Notes: generated from the sequence alone by a model not told the origin. Counted from the stretch's first letter, positions 31,315 to 41,318 are shown. The stretch: 64,000 nt of DNA from Alphaproteobacteria bacterium (GCA_030429105.1 JAUIDE010000001.1:1-64000), one strand, 5' to 3'. Made by a program: numbers and translations.

Positions 31315-33144
31315 GTGGGTCCTGCACCAGAAGGGGAGGCGGCGTTGCGGGCGGCGGGGTCAGGCTGCGATCTTCGCGAGGCGGAGCATGGCTTGGCCCG
31401 GTCTTCCGGCGCCATTCTCCTGGTGGACATCTTCGAGTCGGTAAGGCTCGCGGGCTTCGACGAGGAATCGTTCATTCGTCGGTGGCTGGCGCTCTTCGGC
31501 CGCATCCGGTCGGAGATCATCCCGACCCATGGCGGCGCGCTGATCAAGGGAACGGGCGACGGGTTTCTTGCGACCTTCGGGTCGTCGCCCGCCGCCGTTC
31601 GCGCGGCGCAGTCGATCGCCGCGATGGTCAGGGCCGCGGAGGAGCGGGAGCAGCCTGACGCCAGCCTCCGCATTCACCTGCGCATGGGCCTGTCGAGCGG
31701 CCGCTATTCGAGCGGCGCCGGCGATGTGTTCGGCCGGGACGTGAATCTCGCGGCGCGGCTGATGGCTCTCGCCGCGCCCGGCGAGATCATCGTTTCGGAG
31801 CGGATCAGGGATGAACTCACGGAGGGTCTCGACGCCTCTCTGGAGGATCTCGGCCTGTGCTGGGTCAGAAACGTCGCGGAGCCGGTCCGCGCGTTCCGGC
31901 TGCGGGCGGACGGGGGGAGACCCAGGACGGGGCGTTCGCCGGAATCGGAAGCGACCCCGGGCGTCGCCATTCTTCCGCTCGCTCCGCGTTTCGCCGCTCC
32001 CGAGGTCGCGATACTCGGAGAGGTCTTCGCGGAGGAATGTTCGCGCCTGCTGGGCCGCTCTCCATACCTTTCGGTGATCTCGCGGCTCTCCGCCGCGGCC
32101 GCCGCCAGACGCGGGTTGACCGTGCGGGAGCTTCGGCAGGCGACGGGCGCGGACTTTCTCCTCTCCGGCCGCTTCGACGTGCGGGACGGCCGGGCGTCGC
32201 TCAATCTCGAACTGGTCGACGCGCAGGATGACCGCATGGTCTGGAGCGACGTCGTAACCGGCCCGATGGAGGCGATCCACGAAGCGGGCCAGCCGCTGAT
32301 CCATGAAGTCGTCGCCGCGGTGACCCGGGCCATCGCCGACAGGGAACTCGCCCGGGCGCGCAGGGCGCCGCTGCGGAACCTTCGCGCCTACACCCTGCTT
32401 TTCGGGGCGGTCGCGTCGCTGCATCGTCTGGCGCGTTCGGATTTCGAGTATGCGCGCGAACTTCTCGAAGCGCTGGTCGAGCGGGACCCCCGGCATTCGA
32501 CAGCCTATGCCTGGCTCGCCTACTGGCATGCGATGAAGGCCCATCAGGGCTGGTCGGACGACCGGCGGCGGGACGCGGCTCTGGCGGCCGAGGCGTCGGG
32601 CAGGGCGATGGACCTCGATCCCGACTGTTCGCTCTCCAAGTCGATAGACGGGAGCGTGAACGCCAACCTGTTCCACCGCCTCGACGTCGCGCGGGCGCGC
32701 TATGACGCGGCGATCGCCGAAGCGCCGTCCGAGGCGATGGCCTGGCTGATGCGCGCCGCGCTCAACGCCTTCGAGGATCGCGGGGAGGAAGGCGTAGAGG
32801 ACGCGCGAACGGCCATCCGGCTCTCCCCGCTCGACCCGAGGCGGTATCTCTTCGAGACCATTCTCGCCTCGGCGCATCTCACCGCCGGCGAGGACGGGCC
32901 GGCGCTCGAAGCGGCGACGGAGGCGCTTCGGCTGAACCGCATGCACGGCTCGGCCCTGCGGGTGAAGACCGTGGCGGCCTGGCGGCTGGGACGGGAAGGC
33001 GAGGCGCGCGCCACGCTGGGGGAGCTGATGTCGCTCGAGCCCTCGTTCAGCGTCGGGGGCTACATGGCGCGCGCGGCGAATCCCGAGGCGCGGATCACGC
33101 GCGAGATTGCTAGGAGCCTGAGCGAAGCCGGCGCGCCCGCCTGA
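31315..33144 (+). CDS. Class III adenylate/guanylate cyclase with TolB-like domain and TPR repeats
   Basis: AILLVDIFESVRL; GGALIKGTGDGFLATF; GLSSGRYSSGAGDVFGRDVNLAARLMALAAPGEIIVSERI; middle TolB-like VAILPLAPRFAAPEVAILGEVFAEECSRLLGRSPYLSVISRLS; C-terminal TPR-like helices. GTG start uncertain. Confidence 0.88.
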   Translation: MGPAPEGEAALRAAGSGCDLREAEHGLARSSGAILLVDIFESVRLAGFDEESFIRRWLALFGRIRSEIIPTHGGALIKGTGDGFLATFGSSPAAVRAAQSIAAMVRAAEEREQPDASLRIHLRMGLSSGRYSSGAGDVFGRDVNLAARLMALAAPGEIIVSERIRDELTEGLDASLEDLGLCWVRNVAEPVRAFRLRADGGRPRTGRSPESEATPGVAILPLAPRFAAPEVAILGEVFAEECSRLLGRSPYLSVISRLSAAAAARRGLTVRELRQATGADFLLSGRFDVRDGRASLNLELVDAQDDRMVWSDVVTGPMEAIHEAGQPLIHEVVAAVTRAIADRELARARRAPLRNLRAYTLLFGAVASLHRLARSDFEYARELLEALVERDPRHSTAYAWLAYWHAMKAHQGWSDDRRRDAALAAEASGRAMDLDPDCSLSKSIDGSVNANLFHRLDVARARYDAAIAEAPSEAMAWLMRAALNAFEDRGEEGVEDARTAIRLSPLDPRRYLFETILASAHLTAGEDGPALEAATEALRLNRMHGSALRVKTVAAWRLGREGEARATLGELMSLEPSFSVGGYMARAANPEARITREIARSLSEAGAPA

Positions 33145-33172
33145 ACGGCGGCGCAGATATTGGAGAACGAAA

Positions 33173-34354
33173 ATGGGCTCAAGTTCAAGGTATTCGGATA
33201 TGGGGCACATGGGCCATATGGGCCACATGGGACATATGGGGCACTCGTCCGGCGCCGACGCCGCGCTCGGCCCGACCCGGCGGAGCGGATATGACAGCCC
33301 GCTCCTCGCGAATGCGCTCATCATGAACCGGGACGGGGTGGTGGGGCCTTATCAGCCGCCGACGAGCGCGCCGAAGGAGCTCGAGCCGAACGAACCGGGC
33401 AATCTTGAACTCTGGTATCCGACCGTTCGCGCATCCCTTTACGTGTTCGAGCTAATGCGCGACCTCGGCTTCGAGGTCAATGAAGCGAACCCGGGCGCCC
33501 CCCGGATGAAGCTACTCGTCGTGACCCAACGGGCTCAGTTCGCACGAACGCCGCTTGTCGTCATGTCCCGTCCGAACCTTGCGGTGTTCGTGGAGCAACT
33601 GCGTTGGGTGCACGGGTACGCGCAACTTCGTCAGGATCGTACATCTGAAATCCTCGCACAGCTCGGCGGGCCAATCGATTTTCTGGCGGCTTTGGGCTTC
33701 ATGCGACCGGAAAGGGCGCGGTGGACTCTTGAGCTTCTCTCGGCGACGCAGGAGCTTGCCGGAACCGTCCAGAACCAGTTCAAGCACGTTCTCGCCTGCC
33801 GTCGGCCGATCGAGTATTCGGCGCAGATCCAGCCAATGGTTCTCACACCCGGTCACGGAGCCCTTCCGAGCGGTCATGCTACCGAAGCGTTCGCGATGGC
33901 CACAGTACTATTTGCGGTGATGTCGGCGCCAGTGAACCCGGCGGGTCCGGAGAAGTATGCCAACCGAGAGGCCAACCGCTACCGACCGCAGATTTTCGGA
34001 ACCGCGGAGCGCATCGCCGCCAACCGGACTGTCGCCGGCGTCCACTTTCCTCTCGACAGCATCGCCGGCGCGATCTTGGGCATTACTCTCGGGAGGTACG
34101 TTATTGCCCGCGCCACGGGTGGCGGGGACGTAAAGCCAATGCGCTTCCGTGGCCACCGGGTAAGCGCGGCGGACAATCCCGATTTCGCGTTGCTCGATCT
34201 CCTTCGTGAAGATTTGTCGGAGTTTCGTCCAGATAGCGCGTCAAAACCCTATTGCAGATCGATAGGTGGCGACAACGCGGTCGTGCCGGTGAACGGCGAT
34301 GCGCCGCTTCTTCACTGGCTCTGGTACAAGGCGGCGGCGGAATGGCCGGCCTGA
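33173..34354 (+). CDS. PAP2 / vanadium-dependent haloperoxidase superfamily protein with (MGH)5 N-terminus
   Basis: KHVLACRRP (Kx6RP), PSGH in LPSGHATEAFAMATVL, and NRTVAGVHFPLD (Rx5H). Confidence 0.85.
   Translation: MGSSSRYSDMGHMGHMGHMGHMGHSSGADAALGPTRRSGYDSPLLANALIMNRDGVVGPYQPPTSAPKELEPNEPGNLELWYPTVRASLYVFELMRDLGFEVNEANPGAPRMKLLVVTQRAQFARTPLVVMSRPNLAVFVEQLRWVHGYAQLRQDRTSEILAQLGGPIDFLAALGFMRPERARWTLELLSATQELAGTVQNQFKHVLACRRPIEYSAQIQPMVLTPGHGALPSGHATEAFAMATVLFAVMSAPVNPAGPEKYANREANRYRPQIFGTAERIAANRTVAGVHFPLDSIAGAILGITLGRYVIARATGGGDVKPMRFRGHRVSAADNPDFALLDLLREDLSEFRPDSASKPYCRSIGGDNAVVPVNGDAPLLHWLWYKAAAEWPA
33200..33244 (+). repeat. Five 9-bp codon-level repeats encoding (Met-Gly-His)5
   Basis: ATGGGGCAC ATGGGCCAT ATGGGCCAC ATGGGACAT ATGGGGCAC. 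Confidence 0.95.
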
Positions 34355-34369
34355 GCGGAGGGCGAACCG

Positions 34370-36595
34370 ATGCCGACCTACACTTGGGCGCCGGAGCCTG
34401 AGGAGACCCCAGGCGCTGATTTCCGCGCCTTCGTCGGGCTCGATCCGGCCGCATCTTGGTTTTTCCTCGTGGCGTCCGAGGACTTTCTGGGCGTCAACAT
34501 GGACGGGCCGGGGCCAATTCCATTTCTGCTTCAACTGAACAACAAGCAGGCGCTCAAAGCATTCAACGCAGTGAGACGCGGCAGTCTTGCAGTCCAGGAA
34601 CGAATTCACATCTTCTCATTCAAGAAGCCATTCGTCGCCGTTATGGGTCAACCCTTCGTGGCTTACGCATGGCCAGCGTTCTTCGAGAAAGTGGAGGAGG
34701 CGAACGAAAAGATCTACGCGAAATTCAAAAAGGCGAAGAAGATCATCAAGCTTTCCGCGACGCTGAGCCGGGATTCCTGGGTGTATGACGACACGACGAC
34801 CGAAGCCGACTTTCCGCAACGCAAGCCCCCGCCCGTCTCGACCTACAATCCCGTTGGAGCCCAGTCGCCCGCCGTCATCATGGCTGTGATCGACGACGGG
34901 ATCGCCGTCGCCAACCACCGCTTCCGCCGGGCCGACGACACGACGCGCGTCGAGTATTTCTGGCACATGGGCATGAGGCCCGTCTCCAATAGCCGCTCGG
35001 TTCCCTATGGGCGCGAATTCGCGAAGGGCGAGATAGACGGGTGGATCGTCGCCTCCGGCGGGGACGATCTGCAGGCGCACCGGAACCTCGGGATTTTCGA
35101 CCTTCGGCGTGACAGGCGGGATTCCCTCGCCCGCCGCCATGCTCACGGAACCCATGTGCTCGACCTGCTCGCCGGCGCCGAGCCGGAACAGGATGTCGCG
35201 AACCGGCCGATCATCGCCGTCCAGCTTCCGCCCGAAGTGGTGGAGGACAGTTCGGGCGCCCAGATCGAGGCGCATCTCGGCGCCGCGCTCGACTACATTC
35301 GGGAGCGCGCGAGGCTGATCTCGGCCTCGGCGGGCGGAGACCCGATCCCCGTCGTCGTCAATGTCAGCTACGGCTTCACCGCCGGGCCTCACGACGGAAC
35401 GAGCCTCATCGAGAGATTGATGGATCAGGCGTTGAAGGCGGGCGACCCGCCGCTGAACATCGTGCTCTCCGCCGGAAACGCGCACCTCTCGCGCTGCCAT
35501 GCGACGGTTCCGCCGCATAGGAACGGCGAACAGTCGGTCGGATGGCGCTTGCAGCCGGGGGACCGTACGCAATCTGACCTGCAGATATGGCTTCCGGCCT
35601 TGAAACCCGGTCCCGACGGGAAGGACGTGCGGCTAGAGGTGACCGCCCCCGGCGGCGCGGAGGCGTCGATAGACCCGATAGCGGGCAGGGCGTTTCTGCT
35701 TCAATATGTCAACGGCCCCGGCCAGACGGTCTCCGTCGCGCGGCTTTCCTACGCAAGGGACCCCGCCTCAGGGCGCGGCGTCTTTCTTCTCAGGACCATG
35801 CCGACGCGGCGCGGCCTCCACGAGACGACGGCGGACCGGAACGGCGTCCCGCTCCATGACAAGGTCGCGCCTTCCGGGCTCTGGACGCTGAACCTGAAGG
35901 TCGGGGAGCGCATCACCGCCGAGGCGCCCGTCCAGATCTGGGTGCAGCGGGACGACACGATCCCCGGCTACCCCGAGGCGGGGCGCCAATCCTTCCTCGA
36001 CGATCCACGCTATCCGCTGACCGACATCGCCCCCGTTCCGCCGGACAGGTTCCCGAGCGATCTCGATGTCGGCGTCGCGCTGACGGCGGTGGACCCCGAT
36101 TGCCCCGTGCGTCGCGCCTCCCTGATGAACGCGATCGCGACGGGCGGGGAGACGATCGTCGTCGGCGCCTATGAACGCGCAGGCCTCACGCTCCTGCCCT
36201 TCTCCGCCGGCGGCCCGGAAGCGCCCCTGACCGCGGTCCAGCGAGCGCCCGACGCCGTCGCCCCGGCGAGCGACAGCTACGGCCATTTCGGCCGCCTCGC
36301 CGCCGGCACGCGCTCGGGCTCCTGGGTCGCGATGGGCGGCACGAGCGTCGCGGCGCCGCTGGCCGGGCGGCGTATGGCGACGCTTTTCATTCTCTCTGTC
36401 CCCACATACGGCCCCTCGATCCCCTGGAATCGTACAGGTTTTGAACACGCTGTCGCGACGGACGAGGCGACTTTGCCGACTGGCAAGCCGCTCGTTGAGA
36501 GACAGCGAGCCTTCAAGGGGCGAATGACTGATCCGTTGCCGGCTTCGTTTCCGCCGGGCTCGTTCCCGCCGGATCGCCGCATGCAAAGACGGTAA
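34370..36595 (+). CDS. S8 family subtilisin-like serine peptidase, no obvious signal peptide
   Basis: Asp motif VIMAVIDDGIAVANHRF; His motif HAHGTHVLDLLAG; oxyanion region NIVLSAGNAHLSR; Ser motif GGTSVAAPLAGR. Confidence 0.92.
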   Translation: MPTYTWAPEPEETPGADFRAFVGLDPAASWFFLVASEDFLGVNMDGPGPIPFLLQLNNKQALKAFNAVRRGSLAVQERIHIFSFKKPFVAVMGQPFVAYAWPAFFEKVEEANEKIYAKFKKAKKIIKLSATLSRDSWVYDDTTTEADFPQRKPPPVSTYNPVGAQSPAVIMAVIDDGIAVANHRFRRADDTTRVEYFWHMGMRPVSNSRSVPYGREFAKGEIDGWIVASGGDDLQAHRNLGIFDLRRDRRDSLARRHAHGTHVLDLLAGAEPEQDVANRPIIAVQLPPEVVEDSSGAQIEAHLGAALDYIRERARLISASAGGDPIPVVVNVSYGFTAGPHDGTSLIERLMDQALKAGDPPLNIVLSAGNAHLSRCHATVPPHRNGEQSVGWRLQPGDRTQSDLQIWLPALKPGPDGKDVRLEVTAPGGAEASIDPIAGRAFLLQYVNGPGQTVSVARLSYARDPASGRGVFLLRTMPTRRGLHETTADRNGVPLHDKVAPSGLWTLNLKVGERITAEAPVQIWVQRDDTIPGYPEAGRQSFLDDPRYPLTDIAPVPPDRFPSDLDVGVALTAVDPDCPVRRASLMNAIATGGETIVVGAYERAGLTLLPFSAGGPEAPLTAVQRAPDAVAPASDSYGHFGRLAAGTRSGSWVAMGGTSVAAPLAGRRMATLFILSVPTYGPSIPWNRTGFEHAVATDEATLPTGKPLVERQRAFKGRMTDPLPASFPPGSFPPDRRMQRR

Positions 36596-36707
36596 TGCAG
36601 GAAATAGCCGCAGGAAGTCTGCGCATCGCCTCATAGTCGCCGCGCCGAACACTAGACTGCGCATCGGTCGACACGCATGATCTGCGCCTTACGGCGGGGG
36701 AAGTCTC

Positions 36708-37367
36708 GTGAGTTTCCTGTCCCAACTCGAAGACCCGGATCGAGACCTGCTGCTTAGCGGCGGCCGGCGGCGGAACGTGGCCGACGGCGTGGCCCTCATC
36801 AACCACGGCGACAGCTCCACGGACGTCTTCTTCGTCATGTCGGGCGCGGCGATGGCCACGCTCGTCTCGGCTCAGGGGCATTTCATCGCCTACCGGACCA
36901 TCGGCCCGGGAGACATCTTCGGGGAGCTCGCGGCGCTTACCGGGTCGCCGCGCAACGCCTGGGTCCATGCGCGGGGCCCCACCGAGGTTTGCGTCATTCC
37001 CTATCCGAGCTTCGAGCGGAGCCTGTTCGAGCGGCCCGCCATTGCCGTGGCGCTCGCCCGGCATCTCTCCCGGATGGTCGCCGACCTGACGGAGCGGGTG
37101 TTCGAGCGCTCGGCCTTCGTCGTGCGCCAGCGCCTCGGCCGCGAGCTCGCCCGGCGCGCTGACCCCGCCGGAGACGGGGGGCGGATCGAGCGGCTCCCGC
37201 CGCATGCCGAGCTCGCCGCCTTCATCGGCACGCACAGGGAGGCGGTGACGAAGGAGCTGGCGGCCCTCGCGCGCGAGGGGCTGATCGCGAAGGAAGGCCG
37301 ATCCGTCAGCATCCCCTCAATGCGCCGGCTGCTCTCCGCCCTTTCGGAGGAGAGCGACTGGCGGTGA
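36708..37367 (+). CDS. Crp/Fnr family transcriptional regulator
   Basis: Cyclic nucleotide-binding fold with IGPGDIFGELAALTGSPRNAWVHA; C-terminal winged helix LPPHAELAAFIGTHREAVTKELAALAREGLI. Confidence 0.92.
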   Translation: MSFLSQLEDPDRDLLLSGGRRRNVADGVALINHGDSSTDVFFVMSGAAMATLVSAQGHFIAYRTIGPGDIFGELAALTGSPRNAWVHARGPTEVCVIPYPSFERSLFERPAIAVALARHLSRMVADLTERVFERSAFVVRQRLGRELARRADPAGDGGRIERLPPHAELAAFIGTHREAVTKELAALAREGLIAKEGRSVSIPSMRRLLSALSEESDWR

Positions 37368-37416
37368 GGCCGGCCGCAAGGCGCTGGCGTCCGGCGGCCG
37401 GGCCACGGCGTCGGGT

Positions 37417-38034
37417 TCAACCCTCTGCCGGAACGATCACCTGCGTCACGTACTCGTTCCGCCGCTTGTCGAACCGCTGAAAGTAGACCGGGGCGCCGGT
37501 CTGCGGCGAATGCCAGTAGGTGCGCCGCGAATAGGGGTCCTCGCAGACGACTTTCAGCGCCAGGCTTTCGCCCTCGGGCAGCGTGACGCGTTCCGCCGCC
37601 TCGACCGTGCAGGTTCGCGAGGCGTTCCAGGCGTCGCCCCGCTCGCTCCGTCCGGTGAAGCTCCAGGTCTTCGTGTTGCCGACGGCGAGCGGCCAGAGCG
37701 CGCCCTCCTCGGCGGTCACCGTCTGCGTCCCGCCCGCGCCGCCGCAGCCGCTCCAGCTCAGCGAGGGGCCGTAGCGCTCGCCCTCCGTCCAGACGCAGCC
37801 GGAGCTCGAGACGCCGCGATACCCGCCGGCGTCGATCTCCAACGAGACCTCCTCGATCTCGCCGCTCGCAAGATCGCGCGCGGCGTAGAGAAGCGCTCCG
37901 GGCGCCGGCGCCGGGTCGACCGTCTCCGAAAGAACGGTCGATGGAACTTCCGGTGCCGAAACGCAGGCCGCGAGCGCGGCCGCCATCGCGGCCGAGACTG
38001 TGAGTCGAATGGCGCCGATCATCCTTTTCTCCAT
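37417..38034 (-). CDS. Putative lipoprotein
   Basis: N-terminus MEKRMIGAIRLTVSAAMAAALAACVSA with lipobox LAAC. Confidence 0.65.
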   Translation of the reverse strand: MEKRMIGAIRLTVSAAMAAALAACVSAPEVPSTVLSETVDPAPAPGALLYAARDLASGEIEEVSLEIDAGGYRGVSSSGCVWTEGERYGPSLSWSGCGGAGGTQTVTAEEGALWPLAVGNTKTWSFTGRSERGDAWNASRTCTVEAAERVTLPEGESLALKVVCEDPYSRRTYWHSPQTGAPVYFQRFDKRRNEYVTQVIVPAEG

Positions 38035-38337
38035 GGGTTGGTTGGCAGTGAGGCGCAGGCTGCGCGAGATTCGCGGCGCGATCAGTGGCGCGCGCCACCT
38101 CCCGGTCTGCGCCTCTCCCCTCGCTTCGGCCTCGGGCGCGGACAGTCGCGCTTCCGCCCGATAAAGGCTGCGCCAAGCCGCGCTTTGCTCGTTCTTCCGC
38201 GACGACCGACGCCGCCGCGAGGGCTATGGCGGCGCTTCCGCGACCTGACGGCAAGGCCGGGGCGCTTTCCCGTCTGCGTCCGTGTCGGGCGAAGTCCAAG
38301 CGCGCGCCGTCGCACGCCTCGCGGTCCTTTCCGTCGG

Positions 38338-38508
38338 TGACCTGAGCCCCTGAACTTCCGCCAAGTTTTGGTAGCGTCCGTCTCAGGGAGGGAGACGGAG
38401 GATTAAACGATCGAGGTTCAGCGAGGAGCAGCTGATCGCGGTCCTGAAGGAACAGGAGAGCGGTGTAGCGACGGCGGACGTTTGCCGACGACACGGGATC
38501 AGCAGCGC
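38338..38508 (+). pseudogene. Truncated IS3-family insertion sequence remnant (left end plus start of orfA)
   Basis: IS-end-like TGACCTGAGCCCCTGAACTTCCGCCAAGTTTTGGTAGCGTCCGTCTC; then KRSRFSEEQLIAVLKEQESGVATADVCRRHGISSA (IS3 OrfA helix-turn-helix) and abrupt loss of homology; start codon reads ATT. Confidence 0.8.
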
Positions 38509-38572
38509 GCCGCCTCGAGCCCGTGTCATATCCGTTCTGGCCGGACATGTCCCTGTCGCTGCATCAGCCTGC

Positions 38573-38597
38573 GCGGGCCCGTGGCCTACGGGTCCGC
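38573..38597 (-). terminator. Hairpin 3' of guaA, possible terminator
   Basis: GCGGGCCCGT GGCCT ACGGGTCCGC, 9 of 10 paired; no T-tract. Confidence 0.4.
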
Positions 38598-38605
38598 AGC
38601 CTCCC

Positions 38606-40165
38606 TCACTCCCACTCGATCGTCCCTGGCGGCTTCGAGGTGATGTCGTAGGTGACGCGGTTGATGCCCGTCACTTCGTTGATGATCCGCGTCGCCGTCT
38701 CCCCGAGGAAGTCGTGGGAGAACGGGTAGTAATCCGCCGTCATCCCGTCCACCGAGGTGACGGCGCGGAGCGCGCAGGCGTAGTCGTAGGTCCGCCCGTC
38801 GCCCATCACGCCGACCGTCCGCACGGGCAGGAGCGCAACGAAAGCCTGCCAGATCTCGTCATAGAGGCCGTGCCGCCGGACCTGGTCGATGAACACCGCA
38901 TCCGCCCGCCGAAGGATCGCCAGCTTCTCCTCCGTCACTTCCCCGGGGCAGCGGATGGCGAGGCCGGGGCCGGGGAAGGGGTGGCGGCCGACGAAGCTCT
39001 CCGGGAGCCCCAGCTCCCGCCCGAGCGCGCGCACCTCGTCCTTGAAGAGCTCGCGCAGCGGCTCCACCAGCTTCATGTCCATCTTTTCCGGCAGGCCGCC
39101 GACATTGTGATGGCTCTTGATGGTGACGGAGGGGCCGCCGGAGAAGCTCACGCTCTCGATCACGTCCGGATAGAGCGTGCCCTGGGCGAGGAACCTCGCG
39201 CCCCCCGCCGCCTTCGCGTGATGGTCGAAGACATCGATGAAGAGCCGCCCGATCGTCTTCCGCTTCGTCTCCGGGTCCGTCACGCCCTTCAGCGCGGAGA
39301 GAAAGCGCGGGCCCTCGTCCGCATGGATCAGAGGAATGTTGTAATGGTCGCGGAACATGGAGACGACCTGCTCGGCCTCCCCCTCCCGCATCAGGCCGGT
39401 GTCGACGAAGACGCAGGTCAGCCGGTCCCCGATCGCCTCGTGGATCAGCACGGCGGCGACGGAGGAATCGACGCCCCCCGAGAGGCCGCAGAGCACCCGC
39501 TCCTCCCCCACCTGCGCCCGGATCGCCTCCACCGCCTGCTCGCGATAGGCGGCCATCGTCCAGTCCCCCGTGAAGCCCGCGAGCCTCACGAAATTGGCGT
39601 AGAGCCGCCCGCCCATCGGCGTGTGATGCACTTCGGGGTGGAATTGCACGGCGTAGAAGCGGCGCGCCGGGTCCGCCACGATGGCGAAGGGCGCGTTGGG
39701 GGAGGCGCCATAGACCTCGAAGCCCGGCGCGATCTCCGCCACATGGTCCCCGTGGCTCATCCAGACCTGCTCGCGCCCCGCTTCGAACCAGCCGTCGAGG
39801 AGGTCGAGCGCGCCCCGCCGCTCCACATAGGCGCGGCCGAATTCCGCCGTGCCCTGTCCACGCTCCACCCGCCCGCCGAGCATCTGCATCATTGCCTGCT
39901 GGCCGTAGCAGATGCCGAGGACGGGCACGCCGAGGGAGAAAACACGCTCCGGCGGGCGCGGGCTCCCCTCGTCGATCACCGAGGCGGGGCCGCCGGAGAG
40001 GATCACGGCCTTCGGCGCGAAGGCGTCGAGGAAGGCGTCGTCCACCCGGTTGAACGGGTGGATCTCGCAATAGACGTTCAGCTCCCTCAGGCGCCGCGCG
40101 ATGAGCTGCGTGACCTGGCTGCCGAAGTCGATGATGAGGAGGCGGTCATGGGCGGGCGCTGTCAT
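38606..40165 (-). CDS. guaA: GMP synthase (glutamine-hydrolysing)
   Basis: [75 protein letters not shown]-terminus ...[17 protein letters not shown]. Confidence 0.98.
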   Translation of the reverse strand: MTAPAHDRLLIIDFGSQVTQLIARRLRELNVYCEIHPFNRVDDAFLDAFAPKAVILSGGPASVIDEGSPRPPERVFSLGVPVLGICYGQQAMMQMLGGRVERGQGTAEFGRAYVERRGALDLLDGWFEAGREQVWMSHGDHVAEIAPGFEVYGASPNAPFAIVADPARRFYAVQFHPEVHHTPMGGRLYANFVRLAGFTGDWTMAAYREQAVEAIRAQVGEERVLCGLSGGVDSSVAAVLIHEAIGDRLTCVFVDTGLMREGEAEQVVSMFRDHYNIPLIHADEGPRFLSALKGVTDPETKRKTIGRLFIDVFDHHAKAAGGARFLAQGTLYPDVIESVSFSGGPSVTIKSHHNVGGLPEKMDMKLVEPLRELFKDEVRALGRELGLPESFVGRHPFPGPGLAIRCPGEVTEEKLAILRRADAVFIDQVRRHGLYDEIWQAFVALLPVRTVGVMGDGRTYDYACALRAVTSVDGMTADYYPFSHDFLGETATRIINEVTGINRVTYDITSKPPGTIEWE

Positions 40166-40268
40166 GTCCGGGGCATAGGCGCAGGCCCGGATTCGCGCAA
40201 GCGGGGCGGGGCGTTTCAAGCGGCGCGCCCGCGCCATTCCGCGCCCGACTGGCCGGGCGTTTCGGGGT

Positions 40269-40292
40269 GCGGCCCGGGTCGCCCCGGGCCGC
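40269..40292 (-). terminator. Perfect 10-bp stem-loop 3' of the NMT1-type substrate-binding gene
   Basis: GCGGCCCGGG TCGC CCCGGGCCGC; no U-tract. Confidence 0.45.
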
Positions 40293-40305
40293 CTGCTTCG
40301 CGCTC

Positions 40306-41286
40306 TCAGAGCGCCTTGTCGGAAATCGCGTGCGTCCAGGCTCCTTCCGGGGCCTTGGAGATCACCGGGTCCGAGCCGCCGGAGAGAAGGCTCTTAACCG
40401 TCCGCTCATAGGCCGCGGGGTCGAGCGCGCCGGAGGAGCCGGCGGTGAGCTTCGCCACCTCGCCCATCATCCGCTTCTGGTGCTTCTCGGTCTGCGCGCC
40501 GGTCGCGTCGTTCTCCAGCACGATCTCCGCCGCCTCGTCGGGGTTCGCCTCGGCGTATTTCCAGCCCTTCATCGAGGCGCGGACGAAGCGGACCATCTTG
40601 TCGGCGAAGGCCGGGTCCGCGAGGTTCTGTTCGAGCACATAGAGCCCGTCCTCCAGCGTCGCGACGCCCTGATCCTCATACTTGAAGACGGTCAGATCGT
40701 CCGGGCTGATGCCGGCGTCGATGATCTGCCAGTATTCGTTGTAGGTCATGGTGGAGACGCAGTCGGCCTGCTTGTTCAGGATCGGGTCGACATTGAAGCC
40801 CTGCTTCAGAACCGTCACCCCGTCCGCCCCGCCTTCGGTCGGAAGGCCGAGCTGCGCCATCCACGAAAGGAACGGGAATTCGTTGCCGAAGAACCAGACG
40901 CCGAGCGTCTTGCCCTTGAAGTCGGCGGGCGTGGCGATGCCGGTGTCCTTCCGGCAGGTCAGCATCATGCCAGAGGAGGTGAAGGGCTGCGCGATGTTCA
41001 CAAGCGGCAGGCCCTTCTCCCGCGCGGCGAGCGCGGCGGGCATCCATTCGACGATCACATCGGCCCCGCCGCCCGCGATCACCTGCGGCGGCGCGATGTC
41101 CGGCCCGCCGGGGAGGATTTCGACGTCGAGATTCTCCTCCTCGTAGAAGCCCTTGTCCTTGGCGACGTAATAGCCCGCGAACTGGGCCTGCGTGACCCAT
41201 TTCAGCTGGAGCGTCACCTTGTCCGCCGCGTGTGCGGCGCCGGCGGCGAAGATCGCCGCGACGGCAGTCAGCATCAGTTTCTTCAT
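40306..41286 (-). CDS. NMT1/THI5-like ABC transporter substrate-binding protein
   Basis: [61 protein letters not shown]. Confidence 0.92.
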   Translation of the reverse strand: MKKLMLTAVAAIFAAGAAHAADKVTLQLKWVTQAQFAGYYVAKDKGFYEEENLDVEILPGGPDIAPPQVIAGGGADVIVEWMPAALAAREKGLPLVNIAQPFTSSGMMLTCRKDTGIATPADFKGKTLGVWFFGNEFPFLSWMAQLGLPTEGGADGVTVLKQGFNVDPILNKQADCVSTMTYNEYWQIIDAGISPDDLTVFKYEDQGVATLEDGLYVLEQNLADPAFADKMVRFVRASMKGWKYAEANPDEAAEIVLENDATGAQTEKHQKRMMGEVAKLTAGSSGALDPAAYERTVKSLLSGGSDPVISKAPEGAWTHAISDKAL

Positions 41287-41318
41287 TTCGCCTCTCCTGT
41301 CGTTGAAAACGCGCCCGC

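Noticed and set aside
31360-33324. 654-aa minus-strand ORF opposite the cyclase
   Set aside because: Shadow ORF; the plus strand has full class III cyclase motifs.
30993-38600. Intact integrative element at tRNA-Phe
   Set aside because: No integrase and no duplicated tRNA 3' end found near the right border; only an accessory segment is supported.
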